A stretch of DNA of 64,000 nt. It comes from Diphasiastrum complanatum (taxonomy: Eukaryota; Streptophyta; Lycopodiopsida; Lycopodiales; Lycopodiaceae). A model generated the notes under the pieces. It was not told the DNA's origin. It saw only the letters and a program-made list of their open reading frames with translations, and did not search any database. The translations under genes were made by a program, and so were the position numbers. Positions 10,421 through 21,888 of this stretch are shown piece after piece. Location of the stretch: contig CM055100.1 of NCBI GenBank assembly GCA_029204225.1, positions 12,843,332 through 12,907,331 on the forward strand, written 5' to 3'. The number at the start of each line of letters is the position of its first letter. Positions within the stretch are counted from its first letter, which is position 1.

Positions 10421-11075
10421 TGTGAAAATTGTCAACATTTCCTAGCTAGTTTGAGGCCTAAATTGGCTAAAATTGTAAATAGTTTTGGTTCTGGAGTTTC
10501 ACACGTGTGAACCAGGCCACAATGTTTTTATTTACTGTATTTTTTCAGTATGATGAAGTGTCAAACTTCATACCCTTCAAAATGAGACCATTTTGATGTA
10601 TTTTGGTCATATAAGCCATTTTTAGCTATTTTTCCTATATAGGGAATATCTAGGGTCAAGTACCTTCTAGAGAGAGGAGAGAGAGTCATCTTCCTCATCC
10701 ATAAATAGTAGGGAAGTCGTGGAAAACAGGTTGGAGAAACCTTTTGTATGCTTCATTGAGATCAATAGATCATTGTCATTGTTTCTTCCTCCATTGAGAG
10801 CATTGTTGTGTGTATTGTCTTCAAGCTATTGTGTATGATCTTAGGTGCTTTCCAAAAGTGATAGGCTGATGTATTATGGACTGTATAATGCTATTTTGGG
10901 CCGCACTTGATGTTTATGGAAGTTTCCATTTGTGATAAATGCTTTTTGATCAAGTTCTTTGCATTCTAGGTAGCATAGAATGTGTTGCCAATTCCTAGCT
11001 TATGTAGTTTGGAGTGCAAGCATTCAAGCCAATGATCTTGGAGTTTAGATCCACTTAGGATCTGTATTTTTCACA
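10421..11075. mobile_element. Solo LTR, 655 bp, copy 1 only
   Basis: Begins TGTGAAAATTGTC and ends TTTTTCACA (TG...CA, with an 8-9 bp inverted terminus TGTGAAAA). It is flanked by a 5-bp duplication GATCA (10416-10420 and 11076-11080). Copies 2 (28679-28683) and 5 (near 60260) carry the empty site with a single GATCA. Inside are a CTATATAGGG TATA-like element and a GAGAGAGGAGAGAG tract typical of U5/leader regions. It is therefore a retrotransposon insertion later reduced to one LTR, acquired after copy 1 separated from the others. Confidence 0.85.
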
Positions 11076-11080
11076 GATCA

Positions 11081-12149
11081 CAAATAAATAATTAGTTGGT
11101 ATCACAAGATTTTAAGGAAATGTGATCATTCTTATAAATGACGAATAATTTGTGATCTATTGAAGGAGTCAAGAATTTAGCTCAACTGGTTTGAAATCTA
11201 AATTTATTTACTCCTGGACCAGTCTTTAATTGAGAACGTACGTGTCTCACAGGCATTTTCATAGGGTAATTTATTGTACTTATGAGAAATATGCTTACCT
11301 TAGTCAGTGAAACTCTAGTACAGGTTGTAGTCTACAGATGCTTGTGTACAATAATTAGCCTAGATCTCTAGTTAATTGGTAGACAAAAAAGTCTATCGAA
11401 ATTGAATGGCTGGTTTCTAGCATGAGATGCTAGGAACAGATCACTTAACTCAAGAGAGTATCTGGAGTATTCAGAATTGAGTTATAATCGTTTTTATCTT
11501 CATGGATCTCCTAGAGATTTTGGTAGAGTGAACTGTTATATCTTAGTTTTTGAATTCTAAGAGTATTTGTACCATGAAGCATTTATGACAAGTCTTTCAA
11601 AAATTATGGATGGTCTTCGACTATAATTGTTTGCTTCTTTAAATTTTGAACATAGATCTCTAATGTAAAGTGATAATTTACTTAGCGGTTTATGTAGATT
11701 AAGTTTACATGAAAGTGATGTTACTTGTTGGAGAAGAGTTAAACCCAATTGAAAAATTGACCACTTAACGTACTTTTGAATATAATATAGTACTTCAGAG
11801 CAGAGATATACATTTGAAAAATTGTTATTTGATATTTGAAGTCAAACTAAGGGTAATGATAATGATTTCTCTGGATAAATGTGAAAGTTAAAGGATTTGC
11901 TCTTTAGCTTATGAACTTAATCTTCGGGATATGTCGACTACTCATCTAGTGTTTTATGTACGCCGGTTAAAACTTAACCTAATGGTATATTATATTTCCA
12001 TAATTGTATATGTGCTCCACATAATCGTCACACACAAAATAATCCTATCTATGAACATCATGATGTGCAATTTCCCACTCATCTTGGTAGCAGACTTATC
12101 ACCTTTTGTCATCCACTTACTATTGTCCACAACTACATCATGATGTTTT
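11081..12149. other. Segment between solo LTR and Gypsy fragment
   Basis: Contains a 63-codon reverse-strand open frame at 11557-11748 (motifs LHKPLSKLSLYIRDLCSKF and SRRPSIIFERLV) that translates identically in copies 2 and 5. It has no ATG at its start and is probably a fragment. Nothing else recognised. Confidence 0.4.
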
Positions 12150-12396
12150 TAAAGATTTTACCAAGTATATATTCATGGAATAGGTTATGAATCAACGTCA
12201 AGCTCGTTGGTGTAAATATTTGGAATTCTTTTCCCATGTTGACATTGACTATCTTTCTGGTGTTGAGAATGTTGTGGCAGATATCCTTAGTCATTTGCAA
12301 CAAATCATGGATATTATCTCGACTCAAACTAATTTTACTTCCTCTTTTGAACAAATATATATTCGTGATAGCACATCTCCTTTGTGCAAGATGTAA
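12150..12396 (+). pseudogene. Ty3/Gypsy RNase H C-terminal fragment (copy 1, right arm)
   Basis: NQRQARWCKYLEFF, then DIDYLSGVENVVAD and LSHLQQ: the conserved end of Gypsy RNase H. Just upstream the frame reads KYIFME-TAG-VMNQRQ; the TAG sits where this family usually has Gln. It overlaps the end of the opposite-strand Copia fragment. Confidence 0.85.
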
Positions 12397-12814
12397 GAGC
12401 TTTATACTTCGTCGTACTAGATGACAATGAGATAGTAGCTTGTTTCGTTGACATCCAAGAGATAGCATGTGCACTTATAGATTTTCTATCCATTTGATCT
12501 CCAACAAAGTCCGAATCTAAAAATCCAAACAAGTTAGATGATGATCCTCCATAAACAATGCCAAAATCTCTTGTTCCCAAGATGTATCTCAATACCCTCT
12601 TTCCTAGATTTAAATGCTCCACACTAGGATTTTGCATAAATTGGCTTAATCTACCAACACAAGAGCTAAGATCGGGTCTTGTGATGGTTAGATATATGAG
12701 TGAACCACATAGCTTCCTATAGAGAGTAATGTCCTCGAAGGATCTTTCATTACCTCTTATAGTTAGCTTTACACTTGACTCCATTGGTGTATCACAAGAT
12801 TTAGCATCTACCAT
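12335..12814 (-). pseudogene. Ty1/Copia connection-RNase H fragment (copy 1, right arm)
   Basis: A 159-codon open frame from ATG: CDTPMESSVKL, GSLIYLTITRPDLSSCVGRL, SQFMQNPSVEHLNLGKRVL, RYILGTRDFGIVYGG, DSDFVGDQMDRKS and ISWMSTKQATISLSS, all in Copia order. RT catalytic YVDD, integrase and gag are absent. Upstream it continues only as KCANAILKYF before unrelated sequence. It is longer and less damaged than the left-arm fragment, which has an extra Ala-Ile-Phe-Ile-Gly-Asp-Gly segment and in-frame stops. Confidence 0.9.
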
Positions 12815-13606
12815 ATGAAATATTTTAGAATAGCATTAGCACACTTCTCATGATAACTCAGCTTAGAGTTATTTTACCGATACTTACTTTTTTAGCCAAA
12901 AAAACTAATAATTGCGAATGTAGCCAAATTCTTGCTTTGTGCAACTTCAAACATGAAAACAAATTAATATCAAATTTGTTATAATAGAGCACACATTTAT
13001 CAAAATCATAGATATATTTCAAATTTAAAATATATTATAATATGCAAATTAGATATGAATCACCTGAAAAGTGCATTAAATTTTATTTATCGTATCAATG
13101 ATATGCTCTAAGAGTTTAGGAGGATCCAAAGGACAAGTCAATGTATTGTCCCACGCATGTGAAACAAGTCTCCTTAACTTATATTCCAACAAATTGATGC
13201 TACTGCATGCAAAAGCAGAAAATCGATACATCTTCACAAAAATTTAAGATATGACAATATGACATGACAAGGCCTTTGTGGTACAATATCACATCGTTCG
13301 TGTTTTATATGGTAAATCATTTTTTTATCATGCAATCTCACCAACAGGAGTTCTTTGAACTACATGAGGTAAAAATATTATTCGTTAGATTTTACCACAA
13401 CAACAAAATTTAAATGTACCAATTCTTTATTTTTGATCAATACATGTTATTATTATTATTATTTGAGATTTCGTTGCCCAAAATTTCTCAATATGAAGTC
13501 TATGAATTTTAACAACAGACTCTTAAAACTCTCATGCAAAATTCTAAGCCAATTTCTATTTTTTTATATCAAAGTCCTAAAATAGAAAAACTAAATAAAT
13601 AGATGA

Positions 13607-13610
<4 letters not shown>
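12815..13610 (-). other. Block D spacer with exon-like segment (copy 1)
   Basis: Mostly AT-rich, with an (ATT)n-like run near 13447-13461. On the reverse strand around 13205-13077, a TTTTGCATGCAG acceptor precedes an open segment with LEYKLRRLVSH and PPKLLEHIIDTINKI, which runs up to a TTTCAG/GTGATTC donor-like site. In copies 1 and 2 the frame has a TAA before that site; copy 5 lacks about 11 bp there and stays open. Confidence 0.35.

Positions 13611-13641
<31 letters not shown>
13611..13641 (+). repeat. (GA)n microsatellite
   Basis: 31 bp GA. The corresponding tract in copy 2 is ~100 bp (31219-31317) and in copy 5 ~103 bp (57635-57737), so length is highly variable between copies. Confidence 0.97.
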
Positions 13642-14161
<520 letters not shown>

Positions 14162-14198
14162 AATGACCAATACCCACAGTTAGTGAATCCCTCAAAAG

Positions 14199-14600
14199 CT
14201 AACTGCCCACCAAGAGATTGTCAATATTTTTAGGCAATTCAAATAACAGTCCAAGAAAATCATCATGACGTAAAAGCTTGTTAATAATCATACATAGTTT
14301 ATCCCGGTAGAACACGTTATCTTGAAATGTATCTACCAGCGTTCGTACTTCCTTAAGAGAAATTTCTTGTTTGTTACAACAGTACATGGCAGCTATTGTT
14401 TGTGATATAATGACCTTATATGAATTAAAGATAGGTCTGTTTGAAGCCAGGAGTATATATTGCTCTCTGACCATTGCAGCATAAGCTTTCACACTACTAT
14501 TCTTGATGTGCAAAGCAGAAGATAGAAGAAGATGAAGAGAAAAGATGAGAGAGGGCATGGAGAAAGCCTGCAGGCCCATTCTTTCCTTATGTAGATGCAT
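14199..14600 (-). CDS. Mini-gene ORF, 133 aa (copy 1)
   Basis: ATG CAT CTA CAT AAG GAA opens a frame with a hydrophobic leader (GLQAFSMPSLIFSLHLLLSS), then KNSSVKAYAAMVREQ joined directly to YILLASNRPIFNSYKV and onwards (TIAAMYCCNKQEISLKEV, LVDTFQDNVFYRDKLCM, RHDDFLGLLFELPKNIDNLL), ending at TAG. The first half matches the 5' end and the second half the 3' end of the large block E region, so it is an internal-deletion derivative; the join shares GCAA. The product could be a small secreted or membrane-anchored protein. No known family. Confidence 0.45.
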   Translation of the reverse strand: MHLHKERMGLQAFSMPSLIFSLHLLLSSALHIKNSSVKAYAAMVREQYILLASNRPIFNSYKVIISQTIAAMYCCNKQEISLKEVRTLVDTFQDNVFYRDKLCMIINKLLRHDDFLGLLFELPKNIDNLLVGS

Positions 14601-14780
14601 TTGAAACAAGAGTGCTCAAGAAGCAAAGGGATCGTGTCCGTAGGATGTACCTCCACTAATCTTGACCGTTGAATTGGCTTTGGTGGTATTCAAATTTCCT
14701 TTCAATAGGTACAAAGGGTGATATATTATTTTAAAGCACTAAGGGCTAAGTATATAATAGAGAAGTTGTGTACCATTCAT

Positions 14781-14786
14781 GAGAGG

Positions 14787-14834
<48 letters not shown>

Positions 14835-14838
14835 GAGA
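14781..14838 (+). repeat. (GA)n tract with GGGGG interruption
   Basis: GAGAGGGGGAGAGA start and one GATA interruption near the end. The same GAGGGGGAGA signature recurs at 32331 and, inverted, at 56515-56526. Confidence 0.95.
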
Positions 14839-14998
14839 CCAATGACCAATACCCACAGTTAGTGAATCCCTCAAAAGCTAACTGCCCACCAAGAGATTGT
14901 CAATATTTTTAGGCAATTCAAATAACAGTCCAAGAAAATCATCATGACGTAAAAGCTTGTTAATAATCATACATAGTTTATCCCGGTAGAACATACAT
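14839..14998 (-). pseudogene. 3' end fragment of a further mini-gene/block E copy
   Basis: Reverse-strand sequence encoding RDKLCM, INKLLRHDDFLG and ELPKNIDNLL to the TAG, cut at CCCGGTAGAAC by the patch at 14999. Confidence 0.7.
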
Positions 14999-15047
14999 AA
15001 TCTTATAAATGACAAATAATTTGTGATCTATTGAAGGAATCCATTTT
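14999..15047. other. Templated patch at a rearrangement junction
   Basis: CTTATAAATGACAAATAATTTGTGATCTATTGAAGGA closely matches block C at 11134-11167 (one G/A difference), but sits between a block D fragment and block E sequence (ATTTTGACATTCGGC). It replaces ~400 bp present in copy 2 (32600-33015). Confidence 0.75.
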
Positions 15048-18000
15048 GACATTCGGCATGTATGACCAACCAAAAACTATATCATCAAAGGTCTTGTGTA
15101 TAAAGCCAAATAGCTATAGTAAAATACGAGAATAAAACTTCTTCACATGAATGGTCTCAAACATTCTATTGCGATAAAGTAAATGCAAAAAGAGCTTTCC
15201 CTTAGATTCATGCGTGATGAGCTATAAGCGATCCAAAGTATTTCTGATAACCTCCCTTCTTTCCAAAATGATCTCGTCCTGCAACCATGTCAATCCCGAT
15301 AAAAGTTCAGCTTCTTAACTGGCAAGTCGCTCTTTGTACCGCTTTCGTGTCCTTATTTCCCCCTGTATCTAGTAAATTTTCTTCTTTTTCCTTGGCCAAA
15401 CATGACATAGTTGGGATTATTAAGGTTGAAAGTGCCTGAACGTTTACTAGTGGAAAAATTTACCCTATACAGTGGAGAAGCTAGGTCTTTTGAGCAGACA
15501 TTCAATTTCTCTAATGTTCGCAGCATCACCAAGATGAGCAAGGAGCTTAGGAGAGGGATTTGTGGCAAGTTCAATAGATGCATCAATCGTGTACTAGCAT
15601 AGGTATAAACAGGTAATCCGAGCTTTGACAATTTCCCTAGCAGGTTTGTGTAGCCAAAGGAAAAAAGCATTGAGTTGATTTTGCGGTGAGGCACCCGGGA
15701 AGAAAATGCCAAGATTATTCATCATATACCGAATGGCATGGTCAAACCAAATAATAGGGGACTGATTTTTACACTTGTCTCCACATCTACACGTGAAGAA
15801 AGCCTCGTTTCCAATTCTAGAGTCTGGCTCGGTGGAGATTCATCCTATTAAAACCAGCGTCGAGATGTCCATGAATACGTGCCTAGGTTTGCTCAAAAGG
15901 GCACCAGGAGGGCTCGAATTTGCTCGTACAGATAGCAGTTTCTAAAGCAATAGGGGTCTCAAGAGTAGAATTTTTGTTCAAAGCAGCCTGTTTACAAGTC
16001 TGGACTTCTTTTTCAGTAACATAGGTAAGGATGCACCAATGCTCAATGGAAATAGGAGCAAGAAAATTGACAGAAGGCAGACTCCAGAGTTTGTACGAAG
16101 TGCTAGCAGATTTGAGCTCAATAGTGAGAGCAGGTACGAAAAGGACTTGGCAATTTTTGGACTGACAAAATTCAAAGGAGGATTGATCACCAATGTCGCA
16201 AATATCTTGAGAAAATAATTGTTGTGTGGTACCATCTTCGTCCAGTTCATCTAAGAAGAAAAGAGGAAGTGGAGAAGAGGGTGGCTCAGGAATGGTGGGA
16301 GAGGGTTCAATAGATAGCAGGTCATTTTCTTTTTCAAGACAAGCAAAGACTTATCTAATATGATAGTTATAAAAAAAATTTTCGTTCGCATATTTTTCTG
16401 CAATACCAACCAAATTTGAAGCCAACGTTTCAATGGTACTCATAGGATCAATCTTGGTCTTGCCAAATTCCGGGTACATCTTAATCCAATGTAAAGTATC
16501 CAAGAGATCGGTAAAGCAAAGCACTTTATCTTCGGGTCCCGTAGCATTACAAGTATTACGATCAGTTCCTTTAATAAAACTATGCAACATGACAGCTTTT
16601 TTCATGCAGATAATCAGAGTTTGTATAAATAGATTAGGAGGAGGAAGGGGCTCCCCATAACCCAACTCTACTGCGCCTTGAAACCAACCTGAGGACTAAA
16701 ACATAAAACGGACCTATGTTAGCAATGAATCCAAGTAAGGTAAAGGTTTTGGTACTACCCCGGCCAAAGGACAGTCGGATTTACACCTCAAGGATGCATA
16801 GAGAGAGATTAACAAAACAAAGTTCCTCTTGACAAGTCAAGACCAAAACCTTTTAAAACACTTTATTCATAGACTACCAAGATAACACATAGCTGAAAAG
16901 TATACACTACTATTAAAAGCACCGTAAAGCGAAACATATCTCAAGATATCCAGCTACTACCTGCCACCACCCCACCACACAAAACCGCACAAGTTAGCAC
17001 AGTGAGGAAGACAGGTGTCAATGCTGACTGTCAGTTGTTATTCATGTACAAAATACGTTACGCTCAACTAATCAGCTTGCAATGTAAAATAAAGTTTAGT
17101 GCAATCCAATCTTCCCTTACTAGTTTTCGTCACAAGTACTCGGCCAAACCATGCTAACAACGTATCAGGGCGTCCGCCATACTGATCCGTTTGTTGTTTT
17201 TTGGTCCGTATTGTTAGATAATACACAATACGCACTTGAAAACAAGCCATATAAGTAGCATAGTAAAATGTGAGCATGTAAGCAGTTTGGACCAGTACAT
17301 GAGTTTTGTAGGAAATCCATGCCATCCCATCACTCTTATCTGTAACAGACAATGTACAGTGCTCGTGACTTCTTGAGCAAATCCATGCCATACAAGAGTC
17401 CGCAAACCCCACTTCCCGTTCTTACGATTATAAACCAAACTACTGCTTCAGAGATTACCCGAGAAACTGTTATAATCTAGTGCAAAATGTGAAAGTAGGC
17501 ATTTGTGTATGCACATTCAAACTAAGATTGGGGCAATTCCATGCCATTTCGATCTTATGAATGAATACGTTCTTAGCACAAAACCATGTACTTTAAAGAA
17601 CTTACAACAATTACACAAATCCTTGTATAGAAAAAAGCATGTTATAAACTTCAGGGTTATCATCATTCCAAAAGTAAGCACTGATATATTAGTTTTGATT
17701 GCATGAAAAATAGACATAGTTATCGTATCATACTACTTTTCTTGCATATTTTCGTCAAGATTCCTCTGTCACCCTGTTTTCTTAGCCTTACTAATAGAAA
17801 TTTGTAAACATCCATGCATTTCTGACTTGAATGGTAGACGATACAGATTGTTGCGAAGCAATCACGTTTGCAATTTGTAGTTTAGAAAATTGACCTTCCG
17901 TATCCATTTCTAAGAATCGTCATTGCGTAGATACATGCATATGAGTAATCCAATTAGTTTATAATACCTTTCGAATGGGTTTATGGTCTTCTTCATAAAG

Positions 18001-19061
18001 TGTAATTTGGAGTGTAGATGCTATGAATGTCATACGTACCTTTTATTTGCTGTCAACTGAGGTATACCTAAACCCTTCGTGCTCTTTTATGCTGTAAAAT
18101 TGTGTGTGACAAAGATAATCATAAGTATTATCACCGACCTATTATCGTAGCGAGCTCTTCTCTGATTGTGAGACATATCTACGTAGACAACAGTCATTTA
18201 AGAACATTTCTACCATCAACCATCACTATAATGCGATGATGACGTCTTTTTTGCAAGTATATGCAAGAGATTGTGAAGAACTAATGTATGTCGCGCTGCC
18301 AAACAAGCGAGCTATGATAATTGTCAGCATTCTCATCGTTGAACAGCGATTTCTGGCCAAGTATTTCAGTGCTAGCAGCGCTACTAGCACCCTCCAGGGT
18401 CGCGCTGTAGCAATCAACAAAAAGCTAAAAACTACCACAGCGATTTACAATTGTTATGGTAGCGCTACCACATCCCTACATTGTCAAAATGGCTCATATT
18501 CATGCCTACAAAGTCAGCCAGCACTGGCTTGTAACACCTGTATGTTATAAAGCAAGTATCGAATGCAATCATGCATGCCATAACAAGCGCTTGATACTCT
18601 CATATGCTTGCTACCAAACCTATTGATGATATAACAAGAATGCCAAAGGTTGCAATCGAATCTATCCATCTCTTTTGCAGACAAAGTAGTCAAATCAATA
18701 GTAAATTGGTATGAAGGCCACTTACCAAAGTATTTCAAAGTTTGCTCTCTGACTGTTGCAGCATAAGCTTTAACACTGCAATTCTTGATATGCCAAAGTA
18801 GAAGGTAGAAGAAGATGAAGAGAGAAGAGGAGAGAGGGCGTGGAGAAAGCTTGCAGGCCCATTCCTTCCTTATGTAGATGCATTTGAAACAAGAGTGCTC
18901 AAGAAGCAAAGGGATCATGTCTGTAGGACATACCTCCACTGATCTTGACCGTTGAAGTGGCTTTGGTGGTTTTCAAGTTTCCCTCCAATAGTTACAAAGG
19001 GTCATATATCTTTTTAAAGTACAAAGGGCTAAGTATATAATAGAGAAGTTGCATACCATTC

Positions 19062-19063
<2 letters not shown>
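15048..19063 (-). pseudogene. Large block E region, one dominant reading frame with stops (copy 1)
   Basis: Reverse-strand counterpart of 32453-37039, lacking the last ~600 bp. Stop-free stretches starting at 18939, 17412 and 16665 are all in the same phase. At 15681-15700 this copy has one more base than copies 2 and 4 and thereby keeps MMNNLGIFFPG in frame with NQLNAFFLWLHKPTREI. Confidence 0.45.

Positions 19064-19111
<48 letters not shown>
19064..19111 (+). repeat. (GA)n microsatellite at the block E/F boundary (copy 1)
   Basis: 48 bp GA between CATTCATG and AATTAATTTACTG. Copy 2 has 132 bp here (37040-37171); copies 4 and 5 have ~27-30 bp. Confidence 0.98.
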
Positions 19112-19114
<3 letters not shown>

Positions 19115-19239
19115 AATTTACTGTCATTGTATCATGTGCAGTAGAAATAATTTCATGGTAGAGATGCAACTCCAATAAAAGTTTATCATTGTATCGTGTG
19201 CAGTAGAAATTATTTCATGGCAGGGATGCAACTCCAATA

Positions 19240-19399
19240 AAAATAACAGAGTGGCACTGGTTAGCGGCAGGGATCATCTGAACGAGATAAGATTATGGCT
19301 TGTCAAGGGCTGGGCAGACAACTTCATAGCGGGGGAACAACTTCGGGCCTATCTAAAGTGATATTACAGCCTTTTGACACAACCAAGACTCTGTTACAG
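19240..19399 (+). pseudogene. Mitochondrial carrier family first exon, broken (copy 1)
   Basis: Counterpart of 47223-47387 without the start codon (CCAATAAAAATAACAGAG) and with one T missing in the ATAGCGGGGGAAC stretch, which frameshifts just before the carrier motif. The CAG/GTGATT donor is kept. Confidence 0.7.
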
Positions 19400-19953
19400 G
19401 TGATTTTTTGTTCACTATTATAGTCTTTTGCTTTCACTGTTACGGCTCTATTGCCAAGAGCAATTGAAGTTGAAAGAATTTTGTACTTATTACGTATGCA
19501 ATGGAAGCATGCACTTCATTTTTGAAAATATCATTGTGATTTATTGTAGACGTTGGTTGTATTATAGTTATCCATAAAACTTCCACATTGGCCAATGATG
19601 GAATTGATAATTAGGATATGGCATGGCCGGTGTTTTACAGTAGTGAGCTTGCAAGCCACCTTAACTTTTGTCTTGACTCTGAAGTCAGCCGTAAGGTTTA
19701 ATAATGTCTAGAGGATTTTTCAAACTATGAAACCTGTTCTGTGAGTTGACTTAGACACTCAAACTATTGATGTCATCAGCTCATGGCAAAAGTTTTGATT
19801 TTCCTCAACATTATTGAAATGAAAGCTTAGAAAGAAAACCAGCCTGCCCATGTTATGTAAGGAAGTCCTAACGAATGATTTTCGTTGTCATTCTTACTAT
19901 CTGCTTTCAACTTTCTTATCTGATGTTATTGCACATGAGATGGAAACAAAGCT

Positions 19954-20238
19954 ATGATCCATGAGGGCGAGATAGGAGAGCACGAGTACTTATATGATAG
20001 CAAAATACAAACTCTACACAATTGTTCTCAAATTGCCTACGCTTATCCTGCTTGCTCCTCCATGTGCCCTGGAAATGCACTCTATTGGCTCAATTGCGTT
20101 GAAAAAGGGACGAGGGACGTTAGTAAAGCTGTCGCTAGCTCTTTCAAGCGAGGAAGTTCTATCAACGGCATTGCCATGTGTTCTCATGATGTTCACGATG
20201 AGCGATTTTCTATTGAACTAAGCCTAACTTCCATCTAG
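19954..20238 (+). CDS. Hypothetical 94-aa protein (block A)
   Basis: ATG-started, TAG-terminated ORF beginning MIHEGEIGEHEYLYDSK and ending in ELSLTSI. It is hydrophilic, with five cysteines in the middle and C-terminal half, and shows no signal peptide, membrane segment or known domain. It is intact in copies 2, 3, 4 and 5 and broken in copy 1. The differences I can see between copies (K to N, T to M, G to A, G to R, P to L, I to S) are nearly all amino-acid changing, which argues against purifying selection. It may be a chance ORF or an exon fragment. No splice context decides the matter. Confidence 0.3.
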   Translation: MIHEGEIGEHEYLYDSKIQTLHNCSQIAYAYPACSSMCPGNALYWLNCVEKGTRDVSKAVASSFKRGSSINGIAMCSHDVHDERFSIELSLTSI

Positions 20239-20617
20239 GGACACCCAGGGCCCTAAATGTGGCGTTATTAGCCATAATCATGTACGGTTTTAAAACCATT
20301 TCCATCGTATGCAACAAGCATAAGCTCAGCATCGCATCTTCAAAGATTCAACACTCCTCTTTCTCCGACATTTATCAAGAGCATAATGGTCACCATGCTT
20401 AGAAGAGCAATCACCATGAACGCTAGAAAGATTCAGACGCAAGTTTACAAAGTAGGCGAGGGTGCTGATTAGGTGCAGGAGCGCTCGGCTAATCCAAAAT
20501 CTTACAATCTTACAACTGGTGATATTTGATCCTTAAAAATACTACATTTGCCAAAACTTGATGATTTCTTGGCCTCGTTGCAACTAAGAAATTGATGTTC
20601 AATCTAACTCTCTGATG

Positions 20618-20851
20618 ATGGATTACTGGGTAAGCAGGATTATATCAGCTCTATCAAACCGAGCGTCCCTGAACATGACCAATCTAAGCACACTGGTAAA
20701 AATGTCCATGATGGACAAGATGAAGGACAAGGCCAATGGGCTAAAGTCGTAGATTAAAAGTTTGTACACTACCAAAAAGAGTGGTGACGAGGAAGATGAA
20801 GATGACTCCACCTCCTCGCCCGAGCGCAACAGTGAACTATACGGGTCATGA
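20618..20851 (+). pseudogene. ORF with acidic tail, split by one TAG (copy 2)
   Basis: Same layout as 1594-1842, with the TAG at 20750. Here 15 bp are missing between two GAGTGGTGA repeats, removing exactly five codons, so the frame of the acidic tail is preserved. Confidence 0.35.
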
Positions 20852-21250
20852 CAGTAAATGTTGCATGATATAAAAAAATTGTCACTAAGTCGCAAAAGAT
20901 TTGACGTTGAGGAGTATTGATCGATGTTAACAAATGAAACCTATACTGGAAGCTATCTATTCTTAGATATTCAAGCTTAATTTGAAGAGGCATAGTCATC
21001 AACATGATTTATACTATACTTTTATACATAATTAGTGTTTGGGCTTATAGTATACAGGTGGCAGGTTTTAATTGGATCTAACTACAAATGTTTAGCAAGC
21101 TTGAGCAGGCCTACTACCTAGTAGCATTCAGCCTTCAATGCACCTCGTCACAGGGCAGCTCGGTGCATGAAGGGTACATGCTACAGCCGATAGTGGGCCG
21201 CTCACACCCGCCGCTACCCAGTCCGTAAAGTATTTTTTGAGTATACAGAA

Positions 21251-21290
21251 GGGGGGGGGGGAGGGGTAGGGGCAAGGGCAGGGGCAGGGG
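21251..21290 (+). other. G-run cluster, candidate G-quadruplex (copy 2)
   Basis: A run of 11 G followed by A and then GGGG, GGGG, GGG, GGGG and GGGG separated by 1-3 bases. Far more than four G-tracts with short loops occur on one strand. Absent from copy 1 because it lies in the deleted segment. Confidence 0.7.
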
Positions 21291-21830
21291 CAGAAGATTA
21301 TGTGAAAATATGTGTCCTGAGGTTTCTGAAGGAACCGAAGGTGTCATGCCCATGATTGGTCTCGGGTAGCGTGTCCACGCTAGGGATCGGTAGACCAACA
21401 ACCCGTAAGTTAATTGTGACTATAAGGGAATTGGGGCCCTTATGTGTACATGGTCATAATTAATGGTTGTAGGCCTAAACACATGGTGGTGGAGTTGGTA
21501 TGGATCTATCAGTGAGTCATTAGACATGGCCCATAGAGGCTGCAGAGGTGTCTAGTGAGGTGTCACAATGCACTACTAGTGATACATGGGCCATGGAGGA
21601 TGGTATAAGTATACCTGCTGGGCTCTCAATAGTGTATGCTTGATTTTGTGATTAGTAGCTACATGATGCTGGTGTGACTCCTCTTTCCATGACTCTAATT
21701 GATCCATAGCCTGGGGGCTAGATCCGTACGATCTAGGTTTGGTTGCGTTGGTTTAATCTCCACCAGTTCCCATGTGTTGTTGTTTTGTATGGTATGCTTA
21801 GGCTATAATTTTGTGTTGTGGACTTTATAT

Positions 21831-21847
21831 TGGTATCAGTGCCAGTC
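21831..21847 (+). promoter_or_regulatory. Primer-binding-site-like sequence (initiator tRNA-Met), copy 2
   Basis: TGGTATCAGTGCC matches the plant LTR-retrotransposon primer binding site TGGTATCAGAGCC with one mismatch. The ~400 bp upstream, from about TGTGACTATAAGGG at 21415, could be an LTR. I find no second LTR and no CA end directly before the site, so this is a relic at best. Confidence 0.4.
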
Positions 21848-21888
21848 TAAGCAGGATTTTTCATTGAAAGTGTCGATTGGAAATCTCG

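Noticed and set aside
18236-18550. 104-codon ORF opposite block E (also 36210, 48075, 54939)
   Set aside because: Lies antisense to the block E frame in a locally GC-richer patch. Treated as a shadow.
21415-21830. Complete LTR in front of the primer-binding-like site
   Set aside because: No partner LTR, no CA end next to the site and no polypurine tract pair; reported only as a possible relic.
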